Shown in pieces: positions 9,521 to 17,264 of a DNA stretch of 43,016 nt (position 1 is its first letter; each line of letters opens with the position of its first letter). A program made the translations under genes and the position numbers. Source of the DNA: Cytophagales bacterium (GTDB lineage: Bacteria > Bacteroidota > Bacteroidia > Cytophagales > Spirosomataceae); assembly GCA_013298215.1 (NCBI GenBank), contig JAAFKE010000033.1:1-43016 (forward strand). Direction: 5' to 3'. A model generated the notes under the pieces. That model worked only from the letters and a program-made list of their open reading frames with translations, was not told where the DNA came from and did no database searches.

Positions 9521-10645
9521 TCAGCGCCAGCCCGCTGGTTTGATGGGAGTACGGTTGCGGCTTTGAACGCACGGAAATTTGGGCGGCGAGGCGGGCGGGG
9601 GCAGTACTTCAAAGTTCGTTTCGCGCCCCAGAAGTAAGGTTCTTTTAATGCCAGCCTCGGGTGCGCGTGGCAACCAAACGCGCACTTTCTTGATGGCACT
9701 GGCCGTAAAATAGCCGATCACCTTTTCGTTGGCGTCGCTCAGATTACTCATATTGCCCACAATCGGCGACGGCGGTGCGTCGGTGAGTGTTCCCGTGCTT
9801 TCGGACTGGTCTTTCAGTATTTGGTAGTACTGAAATGCACTTTGGGAAAGGCTCATTTGCTCTATTTCGAGCAACGCACCCGAAAATGTGTAGTACGGAA
9901 TACGCGCCACCCGAAACCCGAGCGTGGATCTACCGTCCGAAACAACATCCGAAAACAGCGGTACTTCTTTGTTATAAAGCACCTCCCAGCAGTCGCTCTG
10001 GCACTCGTAGTCGTAGGTGGGCGGGGTGGTAGATGATGCCCCACGTATGGCCACGCAGTTGCCGTTTTGTAGCCGCCCTCCCACGCAAGTAATGCAAACT
10101 TGCTGGCGCTCCCAGAGTTTCCAACGCCAGGTGTAGAAGTTTCTTTCGCCAGCGGGGTCGTCAAAGTCCACCAGTACGTCCGTCGTCGATCCCAAAATGA
10201 GCGTACCCGTGCCGTTTATAATTCCGTCTTTCTCGAAACGCTGCGACACGTTCTTGATGGCCGGCGCGGTTTTCATTGGTTCTGGGTTAGACTCGTAGTT
10301 TTTGTTTTCTTTGGTCTGAAAACGCAACTGGTAACTGAGTCCAATCTTACCCGCGAAATCGGCGGGGGGCGTGTAGATACCCGGGGCGGTTTCGGTGAGT
10401 GCCACCACCGTGCCGTTGCTCACTTTGATGGTGGCTTGGCAGCCCCTCAGCGGCTCATCGAAGCTGGTACCCAACCGCGACCGCGACGTTTTTATCTCCA
10501 CCGAAGTGCCGCCCGCTTGGTCGGTCACCAAACCATCGACGGTCATAATATCGAGGTCTAAATCGAAACGAAAGTCGTAAGGCTCCACGCAGGCCACCAG
10601 CCCCAAAAACACACAAATAGTAACGAACGCAGACTTCTTTGACAT
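9521..10645 (-). CDS. DUF4249 lipoprotein
   Basis: 374 residues from the ATG at 10645. The N-terminus is a lipoprotein signal (SKKSAFVTICVFLGLVAC) with lipobox LVAC, so the mature protein is lipid-anchored. The segment after it ('DLDIMTVDGLVTDQAGG', 'VEIKTSRS', 'IYTPPADFAGKIGLSYQLRF') matches the Ig-like N-terminal part of DUF4249. The middle holds a cluster of five Cys (in 'VCITCVGG', 'NGNC' and 'ECQSDCWEV'), which could form disulfides. The function is undefined. Its position immediately upstream of a TonB receptor suggests a surface-exposed partner, by analogy with SusD-like lipoproteins; that role is inference. Confidence 0.85.
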   Translation of the reverse strand: MSKKSAFVTICVFLGLVACVEPYDFRFDLDLDIMTVDGLVTDQAGGTSVEIKTSRSRLGTSFDEPLRGCQATIKVSNGTVVALTETAPGIYTPPADFAGKIGLSYQLRFQTKENKNYESNPEPMKTAPAIKNVSQRFEKDGIINGTGTLILGSTTDVLVDFDDPAGERNFYTWRWKLWERQQVCITCVGGRLQNGNCVAIRGASSTTPPTYDYECQSDCWEVLYNKEVPLFSDVVSDGRSTLGFRVARIPYYTFSGALLEIEQMSLSQSAFQYYQILKDQSESTGTLTDAPPSPIVGNMSNLSDANEKVIGYFTASAIKKVRVWLPRAPEAGIKRTLLLGRETNFEVLPPPASPPKFPCVQSRNRTPIKPAGWR

Positions 10646-10695
10646 GGCTTGCACGGGCAGTTGTTGAGCAACAAATAAACTGACGCTACAAGTGC

Positions 10696-12807
10696 CTAAC
10701 GCGTGCTTTCTACTCTTACTGGCACCCCGCAGAGGGCGGCGTTGCCGGTGAGGTCATCCAAGAAAAACTCGTCGGTGAGGTCGTTCATGCTTACCCCCGC
10801 GTGGGCCTGCGCCACGTCCAAACGCACCCCTGGGCGGTTGTGGCCGTAGCCGTGGGGCATGCACGCCACGCCCCGCATGATGGTGTCTGTGACCTCGGCG
10901 GGCACATCGATCGTTCCCACCCGCGAGGCCACCCGCACGGTGTGGCCAGTCTCAATTCCAAGCCGCGTGGCATCGTCGGGGTGCAGTTGCAGTGTGCAGC
11001 GGTTGCGGCCCTTTACCAACCGTTCCGAGTTGTGCATCCACGAGTTATTGTCGCGCAGGTGGCGGCGGCCAACCAGCAACGTCGGAAACTCAGCAGTAGG
11101 CGTACTGGTGCGCAAGGCACGTGCTACCCGGTCTAAATCTTTGATAATCAGGGCAGGCACAAGGTTTATTTTCTTATCTACCGTCAATAGTCGTTCTGGC
11201 AAACAAGGTTCTAAGGGGCCCAAGTCAATGCCGTGGGGGTTTTCTTTCAAGTCGCTGAGGGCCAGTTTATAGGGGCCATAGCGGAGCCCCATCTCAATTT
11301 TTTGTTCGGGATTTTGGGGAGCCACCGCCGTAGATTCGTCAAAATCGGGGTCAGACAACCTCGCCTGCAAGTCCTGAAATATCTCCCAGTCAAACTTGGC
11401 TCCGTCGGCTTTTTCAAACAACGGTTGCGAATATTTGGCGGTGTTTCGCACGGCAAGGGTGTGGAAGGTAAGGTCGTAGTGGGCTACCTCCAAACCCGTG
11501 GCGGGGGGCAAAATAATGTGGGCATGGCGCGAAGTTTCGTTGATGTAAATATCAATGCAAACCATAAAATCTAATTTTTCGAGGGCATCGTCGAGTTGCC
11601 GCCCGTTGGGCGTAGATAGCACCGGGTTGCCGCAGCTTGTTATCAGGGCCCGCACTTGGCCTTCGCCTGGGGTCAAAATCTCCTCGGCCAAACACGACAC
11701 CGGCAACTCGCCCATGACTTCGGGCAGGTTTCGCACTCGGCTTCTGAAACGGTCGTAGCGTTGGTAAGGAACTTTGGCAGTGGCCATAAAATCAATGGCG
11801 GGCTTGGTGAGCATATAGCCGCCCCGTCGGTCTAAATTGCCCGTCAGGGCGTTCAGCACGTTTATTAACCACAAACACGCGCCGCCGAACGCCTGCGTCG
11901 ATACCCCCACGCGGCCGTAGCAAACCGCGCTCGGGGCTTGAGCAAAATCGCGGGTGAGCTGCCTGATGTCGTCGGCACTGATGCCCGTTTGGGTGGCTAC
12001 GGCCTCGGGCTCAAACGCACTGGTGAGCTCGCGCAGTTCATCTACGCCCGCCAGGGTGTCTTGCAGGTGCCCCAGTTCAACGAGGTTTTCGGCAAAGAGG
12101 GTTTGAACCATGGCCAAGAGTAAAAAAACGTCCGTACCCGGGCGAATAAAATGGTGCGCGTCGGCTTTGGCGGCGGTTTCGGTGCGGCGGGGGTCTATAA
12201 CCACCACCTTACCACCGCGTTTTTGGATGGCTGCCAGGCGGTTGGCCACGTCGGGAGCGGTCATAATACTGCCATTTGAGGCAATTGGGTTTGCCCCAAT
12301 AATGAGCATAAAATCGGTGTGGTCGATGTCGGGCACGGGCATCAGCAGGGGGTGTCCGTAGAGTTGCCACGCCGCAAAGTGGTGCGGTAGCTGGTCGGTA
12401 GAGGTGGCCGAAAACATATTTTGGGTTCGGAGCACCTTCCATAAGCCAGTGGCTGTGAGCATAGTACCCGAGTTGTGCACCGACGGATTGCCGTTGTAAA
12501 CCGCCACCGCGTTGTGGCCGTGGCGGGCTTGAACGGCCTTTAAATTGGTGGTTACTTCGGCGTAGGCTTGCTGCCACGAAATTTCCTGCCAGCCGTCGGC
12601 GGTGCGTTTTACGGGTTTTTTGAGGCGGTTTGGGTCTTGGTAAATATCTTTGAGGGCCACTGCCTTCGGGCAAATGTGCCCACGGCTGAAAGGATCTTTT
12701 TTGTCGCCGGCAATGGAGAGCACCTGCCCGTTGGCGTGTTTTATTTCGAGGCCGCACATGGCTTCGCAGAGGTTGCAAACGCGGTAATGAGTTTGGGGGG
12801 TATCCAT
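10696..12807 (-). CDS. Molybdopterin-dependent oxidoreductase (formate dehydrogenase/thiosulfate reductase-like catalytic subunit)
   Basis: 703 residues from the ATG at 12807, just before the Fe-S domain. An N-terminal [4Fe-4S] motif C-x2-C-x3-C ('CNLCEAMCG') and a fourth Cys in 'RGHICPKA' mark the DMSO-reductase superfamily. 'YNGNPSVHNSG' lies near the position of the metal ligand. 'LLIIGANPIASNG' type and 'VVIDPRRTETAAKADAHHFIRPGTD' segments bind the two pterin-guanine dinucleotides. The C-terminal domain ('VRVASRVGTIDVPAEVTD', 'HGYGHNRPG') is the molybdopterin dinucleotide-binding barrel. No Tat signal is seen, so it is probably cytoplasmic. No iron-sulfur, membrane or maturation subunit is adjacent, so the electron partner and substrate are unknown. 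The nearest named relatives would be FdhF-like or thiosulfate/polysulfide reductase A. Confidence 0.88.
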   Translation of the reverse strand: MDTPQTHYRVCNLCEAMCGLEIKHANGQVLSIAGDKKDPFSRGHICPKAVALKDIYQDPNRLKKPVKRTADGWQEISWQQAYAEVTTNLKAVQARHGHNAVAVYNGNPSVHNSGTMLTATGLWKVLRTQNMFSATSTDQLPHHFAAWQLYGHPLLMPVPDIDHTDFMLIIGANPIASNGSIMTAPDVANRLAAIQKRGGKVVVIDPRRTETAAKADAHHFIRPGTDVFLLLAMVQTLFAENLVELGHLQDTLAGVDELRELTSAFEPEAVATQTGISADDIRQLTRDFAQAPSAVCYGRVGVSTQAFGGACLWLINVLNALTGNLDRRGGYMLTKPAIDFMATAKVPYQRYDRFRSRVRNLPEVMGELPVSCLAEEILTPGEGQVRALITSCGNPVLSTPNGRQLDDALEKLDFMVCIDIYINETSRHAHIILPPATGLEVAHYDLTFHTLAVRNTAKYSQPLFEKADGAKFDWEIFQDLQARLSDPDFDESTAVAPQNPEQKIEMGLRYGPYKLALSDLKENPHGIDLGPLEPCLPERLLTVDKKINLVPALIIKDLDRVARALRTSTPTAEFPTLLVGRRHLRDNNSWMHNSERLVKGRNRCTLQLHPDDATRLGIETGHTVRVASRVGTIDVPAEVTDTIMRGVACMPHGYGHNRPGVRLDVAQAHAGVSMNDLTDEFFLDDLTGNAALCGVPVRVESTR

Positions 12808-12956
12808 GGTTTTGCGGTCTAATTTTGGTACAATATGCACTTTTTTTGGTAATTGCACCGCTCCCGTTGCCCAGAAATCCGTTCGTGTAGATTTTTTTTG
12901 GTTTCACGCGCCGAAACACCAATTTTGTCTAAACTTTCACTCAAACCCCCAAAACC

Positions 12957-13736
12957 ATGCGTTCGCACGAGATTGACTACAAAATTATTGGCGAAGACAT
13001 TCAGATCGTCGAAATAGAACTTGACCCCTCCGAAACGGTTATCGCCGAGGCAGGTTCGATGCTTTTTATGGAAGACGGCATTCAGTTCGAAACCAAAATG
13101 GGCGACGGCTCGCAGCCCCAGCAAGGAATGCTCGGTAAGCTCTTGCAGGCGGGTGGGCGGGCGCTCATGGGCGAGTCGTTGTTTATGACGCACTTCACCA
13201 ACTTGGGCAGCCTAAAACGAAAAGTGGCCTTTGCTGCGCCGTATCCAGGCACCATTAAAGCGGTGAACCTCAACGAAATAATGGGCAACGCACTCATTGT
13301 GCAGAAAGACGCTTTTTTGTGCGCCGCCATGGGCACGAGCATTTCGATTCACCTCAACAAGCGGATGGGCGCGGGCTTTTTTGGCGGGGAGGGTTTCATT
13401 CTCCAAAAAATTCAGGGCGACGGCCTGGCATTTATTCACTCGGGCGGGGTGGTTATAGAACGCCAACTCAACAACGAAACGCTGCGCGTGGACACTGGCT
13501 GCGTGGTCGGTTTTGAACCCCAACTCCAGTTCGACATCGAGCGGTCGGGAAGTTTGAAGTCGATGATTTTTGGCGGTGAGGGTATTTTTCTGGCTACGCT
13601 TCGCGGCACGGGCAAGGTCTGGATCCAGTCGCTCCCCATCTCTAAGCTCATCCAAAGGCTGTCGCCAGCTGGCGGCAACGCTTCCAAAGAAAGCGGTTCG
13701 GTGCTGGGCGGTTTGGGCAGAATGTTTGAGGACTAA
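12957..13736 (+). CDS. AIM24/TIGR00266 family protein
   Basis: 259 residues. The family signature is visible in '[29 protein letters not shown]', the glycine-rich loop ('[15 protein letters not shown]'), '[16 protein letters not shown]' and 'GLAFIHSGG'. AIM24-like proteins have a double beta-roll fold. The mitochondrial homologue affects cristae organisation and respiratory assembly; the bacterial role is not established. There is no signal peptide or transmembrane segment. It is divergent from the molybdoenzyme gene (149 bases between starts). The ATG at 12957 gives the standard N-terminus. About 266 bases of non-coding sequence follow. Confidence 0.88.
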   Translation: MRSHEIDYKIIGEDIQIVEIELDPSETVIAEAGSMLFMEDGIQFETKMGDGSQPQQGMLGKLLQAGGRALMGESLFMTHFTNLGSLKRKVAFAAPYPGTIKAVNLNEIMGNALIVQKDAFLCAAMGTSISIHLNKRMGAGFFGGEGFILQKIQGDGLAFIHSGGVVIERQLNNETLRVDTGCVVGFEPQLQFDIERSGSLKSMIFGGEGIFLATLRGTGKVWIQSLPISKLIQRLSPAGGNASKESGSVLGGLGRMFED

Positions 13737-13912
13737 AACTGAGCCTACTGCGTACCGATACTATTACGTTTTTGGGCAAGAACTGGTTGCCACGGGAGTA
13801 AAATGTTTTTTTGATTCGTTGCGCGTGAACGGACAAGTAAAAAATGACTACTCACCACTAAAAAACGAAAAGGTGCGGTCTGAATAGTTGGCGAGGAAAT
13901 AGAGATGCAATG

Positions 13913-13958
13913 CTACCAGCTCGCTGATTTTGAAATGCAACAAAATCGCGAGCTGTAG
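13913..13958. repeat. Long imperfect hairpin (REP-like) upstream of the Rpn nuclease
   Basis: The arms are 13917-13932 and 13941-13955: 15 paired bases (core CAGCTCGC/GCGAGCTG then GATTTTG/CAAAATC), one bulged T, and an 8-base loop. CTA/TAG pairs extend it outward past a second bulge. No T-run follows, so it is not a typical terminator. It lies 45 bases before the start of the Rpn gene. No other feature is visible in the surrounding gap 13737-14002. Confidence 0.6.
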
Positions 13959-14002
13959 AATCTGAGCGCTTTACTTTACCTTTACCTAAAATCTAATTAT
14001 TT

Positions 14003-14896
14003 ATGAGCAAAAAATTGATTCGTTTTGATTGGGCAGTAAAAAAGCTTTTGAGAAACAAAGTGAATTTTGTGGTCTTGGAAGGCTTTTTGAGCGAGTTATT
14101 GTTTGACACCATTCGCATCGAAAAAATATTGGAAAGTGAAGGAAATCAAGAGGCAGGTGATGACAAATTTAATCGGGTAGATATTTTGACTCAAAACTCT
14201 AAAAATGAACTTATTGTAATCGAAATTCAGAATACGTATGAAGTGGATTATTTTCATCGAATGGCTTACGGTGCATCCAAGGCTTTGACCGAAAACTTGG
14301 CTTTGGGACAGGCTTATTCTGAGATAAAAAAAGTAATTTCTATTAACATCGTTTATTTTGACCTGGGGCAAGGGAAAGACTACGTTTACAAAGGACTAAC
14401 TACTTTTGAGGGGTTACACAAAAAAGATTTTTTACAACTTTCAGCCAGACAAAAAAATACATTCGTCAAAGAAAAAATATCCGATATTTTCCCCGAATAC
14501 TACATCATCAAGGTTAATAAATTCAATAACAAGGCGAAAGATACCTTAGATGAATGGATTTACTTCTTGAAAAATAGCGAGGTAAAAGATGAATTTAAGG
14601 CAAAAGGCTTGACCGAAGCAAAAGAGGTTTTGGACATTATGCGCCTCAACAAAGAACAGCAATACAGCTACAACCGTTATTTAGATTTTTTGCATTACAA
14701 AGCAAGCGAAGCACTTTCGTTAAAAACAGAAGCCGAAGAACAAATTAGAGATGATGAAAGAAATAAAGCGTTAAGAGAAAAAATAGAAATTGCCAAAAAA
14801 CTAATGAAACACAATCTTTCAAGCGAGGAAATAGCCGAGATTACTGGCTTAACTGCCGAGCAAATAAAAGGATTGGAAGCCAACAAAAAGCAATAG
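14003..14896 (+). CDS. Rpn family PD-(D/E)XK nuclease ('transposase_31/PDDEXK_2' type)
   Basis: 297 residues. The start 'FDWAVKKLLRNKVNFVVLEGFLSELL' is the standard N-terminus of Rpn/PD-(D/E)XK 'transposase' proteins. The nuclease core shows D60 in 'RVDILTQN' and E74-x-Q76 in 'IVIEIQN', the D...ExQ variant of the active site. 'YFHRMAYGASKAL' follows as usual. The C-terminal ~70 residues are charged helix ending in a short HTH-like segment ('SSEEIAEITGLTAEQIKGLE'), as in many relatives. Known for E. coli RpnA-E: Ca/Mg-dependent DNA endonucleases that stimulate RecA-independent recombination, with proposed phage-defence roles. The gene is clearly AT-richer than its neighbours (one 60-base line at 14041 has 21 G/C against 31 in the line at 13201), suggesting acquisition. 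No terminal repeats or second transposon gene are visible. Confidence 0.9.
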   Translation: MSKKLIRFDWAVKKLLRNKVNFVVLEGFLSELLFDTIRIEKILESEGNQEAGDDKFNRVDILTQNSKNELIVIEIQNTYEVDYFHRMAYGASKALTENLALGQAYSEIKKVISINIVYFDLGQGKDYVYKGLTTFEGLHKKDFLQLSARQKNTFVKEKISDIFPEYYIIKVNKFNNKAKDTLDEWIYFLKNSEVKDEFKAKGLTEAKEVLDIMRLNKEQQYSYNRYLDFLHYKASEALSLKTEAEEQIRDDERNKALREKIEIAKKLMKHNLSSEEIAEITGLTAEQIKGLEANKKQ

Positions 14897-14909
14897 CTTC
14901 ACGCAACAC

Positions 14910-17264
14910 TTAAAAAGGATACCCCACTGCAATATTCAGCACCAGGTTTTCGCTGCGCCATTGTTTGTTTCTGAGGTCGAAGGCATTCAACACCCAACGT
15001 TCTGATTCGGGCAAGAAGGGCTTGCGGACGGGCGTGGCCAGATCGAAACGCAACACGAGGTAACTGAAATCTAAGCGCAAACCAAGGCCCGTGCCAATGG
15101 CAATTTGTTTGTAAAAATCAGCCCCAAAAACGGCTGCTTGGCCGTAGCTTTCCTCATCTTTTTGCATCCAAACGTTGCCCGCATCAACAAAAACGGCTCC
15201 TTCTACGTACTTATTGAATTTAACGCGCAGTTCGGTATTTAACTCCAACCGAATGTCGCCCGACTGGCTTCCGAGGAGGTTTCGGCTCACGGCACCGTTG
15301 GAAAAATAATTGCCCGGGCCCACCGCCCGCGCCGCAAAAGCCCGAATGCTGTTGTTGCCACCCGCCGAATATTGCTTCACGAAGGGCAAAGTCGTGGAGT
15401 TGCCGTAGGGAAGGCCGTAGCCCACGACGAACCGATTGGCGATTTTTAGATTTCGTTTGACGGTGTATAAATACCTAAGATCGCTGTCGAAGCGAACGTA
15501 TTGGGCTAACGATACCCCAAAAATCGTTTTGACACCACTGGATTGCTGCGGCTCCAATCTGGACAATAAGCTCGCCAAGTTGCCCGCCACTTCGGCCCCA
15601 CCCGTGAACGTAAATTGGTGTTTGCTGCCAGGCTGCGGAATGGGCGTATAATTGACCGTATAACTGGAACTCATGATGACGGTATTCTCTAATATCTTGA
15701 AATAGGCAATGGGGTTGTCGCTCCTGAAAATATCTTCCGAAAACGCAAAAGAAACGTCGCTGGCCTTCACCAAATTGACCGAAACGGGCGTAAAAGCGTG
15801 TTCGAGCGCGTTGTTTTGTTTCCAAGCGTAGCCCATCGTGGTGCGCAATGAGGTTAAATTGTACAAGCCACTGCGGTTGATAACCTCGTATTCGGCACCG
15901 ACGTTGGTTTTGGGCAACGACTGATTTTGGGCGGGATTTATTTTAACAAAAGGAATAACAAAACGGGGAATCGTGAGCGTAGTGGCCACTTTGAAGGTTC
16001 GGCTGTTTACGGCCCCGAGCGTAACGCTGGCCCCGCCCACTTGAAAGTCAAAACCCGTGGCGGCGGAGATTTTAAACAATTCGGCCCCGCCAAAAGTATT
16101 TCGGTTGGCCCAAGAAAGGCTCAAATCGGTTCCCGTAAAGTTGTTCGATTTGGTTTTTCCGTTTATTTCCAGCCCAAACGATTTGGCTTTGAGGGGCGTT
16201 ACGTAATAAAAAACGTCCAACAGCGCTGAGTCCGAGCGCGGTACTAATTCAAAGGTATTTCTGACAAATTTAAAATTGCCGTTGAGGTTAATCAACCGCG
16301 CCAGCGAAATATCCTGCATTTGGTTGCTGTAATGCCCGCCGCGCCTAAAACCAATGGCCTGGGCAAAGGTTTTGGGTTTGTACGATTCGGTTTTGTCGGT
16401 AATTTTTAGGCCGTCAAAGTTTTTTTCGGCGTGGTTGTTGTCGGCAACGGTTTCGCCAAAATCGGCCAACACGTGCACATCTCGAATGTAGTAGGCTTTG
16501 CGGGCCGCTTGGGCAGTGGCTGGTTTTATTTCGACCGATAAATTTACTTTGTGGCTGCCCAACGCCGAGTCGGCCTTGACGATGATAAAGTCGGGTTGAA
16601 AAAAGTAGAAACCGCTCTTTTTCAATATGTTATCAATCCGAACGCGCTCGTCGGCAACGGTTTGAAAACGGTAGGGCGTGCCTTTTTTGAGCAAAGAATT
16701 GGGTTGCGTATCCCTAAAAACTTTGCTCAACAAACTGGTGTCGGGCAGGGTAAACAGCACCGTATCCACGTAGTACCGCTGCCGAAGCGCGACGCTGTAA
16801 ACGGCGGTGGCTTTTCGGTTTTTTTCTACCAGTTCGCCCGTGGCCACCGACCGAAAATAGCCTTCGTTGTTCAGCAAAAGCGTCATTTGTTTGGTATTGG
16901 ACGTTGTGGCGCTTTTGCTGGCCAAAATGGGCGGTTCACCAAAGCGTTTTCGGAAAGAATATTTGAGGCCTTTTTCGCTTTTTGGCTCGCCCAATAAGTA
17001 GTAAAACCACACTTTATAAGGAAAGCCAAATAGGGTGGCGTTGGGTTTGGGCTTGGCAAAATCGGTCAATACGGCCTGGATATTTTTTGCTTCGGCTTTG
17101 GCCACGCCCGAGTCGGCCCGCATTTGTACCGCCGCGCCCACGTAGAGGCTTTCGCCCGCTGGCAGGTGCTTCGTAACCGAACAGCCGCTCAAAAGGGCCA
17201 CCAAAAAGACCAAAATGAGGCCAAAATGTTGGAACGAAGCCGTTATTTTTTGCTGATTATTCAT
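14910..17264 (-). CDS. tamL: TamL: lipidated BamA/TamA-superfamily outer-membrane protein
   Basis: 784 residues. A lipoprotein signal ends at Cys28 in 'VALLSGC', which distinguishes the Bacteroidota TamL from proteobacterial TamA. POTRA-like segments occupy about residues 35-330 ('YYVDTVLFTLPDTSLLSKVF', 'YRFQTVADERVRIDNILKKSGFYFFQPD'). The C-terminal Omp85 barrel includes 'QYSAGGNNSIRAFAARAVGPG', the conserved lid-lock region, and ends 'VLNIAVGYPF' with the terminal Phe expected for Bam-dependent barrels. Known role: with TamB, insertion or transport of outer-membrane components. The start ATG overlaps the tamB stop (ATGA, 17261-17264), so the genes are translationally coupled, with tamB first. 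Confidence 0.9.
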   Translation of the reverse strand: MNNQQKITASFQHFGLILVFLVALLSGCSVTKHLPAGESLYVGAAVQMRADSGVAKAEAKNIQAVLTDFAKPKPNATLFGFPYKVWFYYLLGEPKSEKGLKYSFRKRFGEPPILASKSATTSNTKQMTLLLNNEGYFRSVATGELVEKNRKATAVYSVALRQRYYVDTVLFTLPDTSLLSKVFRDTQPNSLLKKGTPYRFQTVADERVRIDNILKKSGFYFFQPDFIIVKADSALGSHKVNLSVEIKPATAQAARKAYYIRDVHVLADFGETVADNNHAEKNFDGLKITDKTESYKPKTFAQAIGFRRGGHYSNQMQDISLARLINLNGNFKFVRNTFELVPRSDSALLDVFYYVTPLKAKSFGLEINGKTKSNNFTGTDLSLSWANRNTFGGAELFKISAATGFDFQVGGASVTLGAVNSRTFKVATTLTIPRFVIPFVKINPAQNQSLPKTNVGAEYEVINRSGLYNLTSLRTTMGYAWKQNNALEHAFTPVSVNLVKASDVSFAFSEDIFRSDNPIAYFKILENTVIMSSSYTVNYTPIPQPGSKHQFTFTGGAEVAGNLASLLSRLEPQQSSGVKTIFGVSLAQYVRFDSDLRYLYTVKRNLKIANRFVVGYGLPYGNSTTLPFVKQYSAGGNNSIRAFAARAVGPGNYFSNGAVSRNLLGSQSGDIRLELNTELRVKFNKYVEGAVFVDAGNVWMQKDEESYGQAAVFGADFYKQIAIGTGLGLRLDFSYLVLRFDLATPVRKPFLPESERWVLNAFDLRNKQWRSENLVLNIAVGYPF

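Noticed and set aside
10661-10674. Short palindrome TTGTTG-AG-CAACAA before the DUF4249 gene as an operator
   Set aside because: Only 6-bp arms with a single occurrence; too weak to call.
13737-13887. Open frame after the AIM24 gene reading '...RYYYVFGQELVATGVKCFF'
   Set aside because: It is the continuation of an out-of-frame shadow of the AIM24 gene with no start of its own; no family resemblance seen.
14003-14896. Rpn gene as an active insertion sequence
   Set aside because: Although databases call the family 'transposase', no terminal inverted repeats or target duplications are visible around it.
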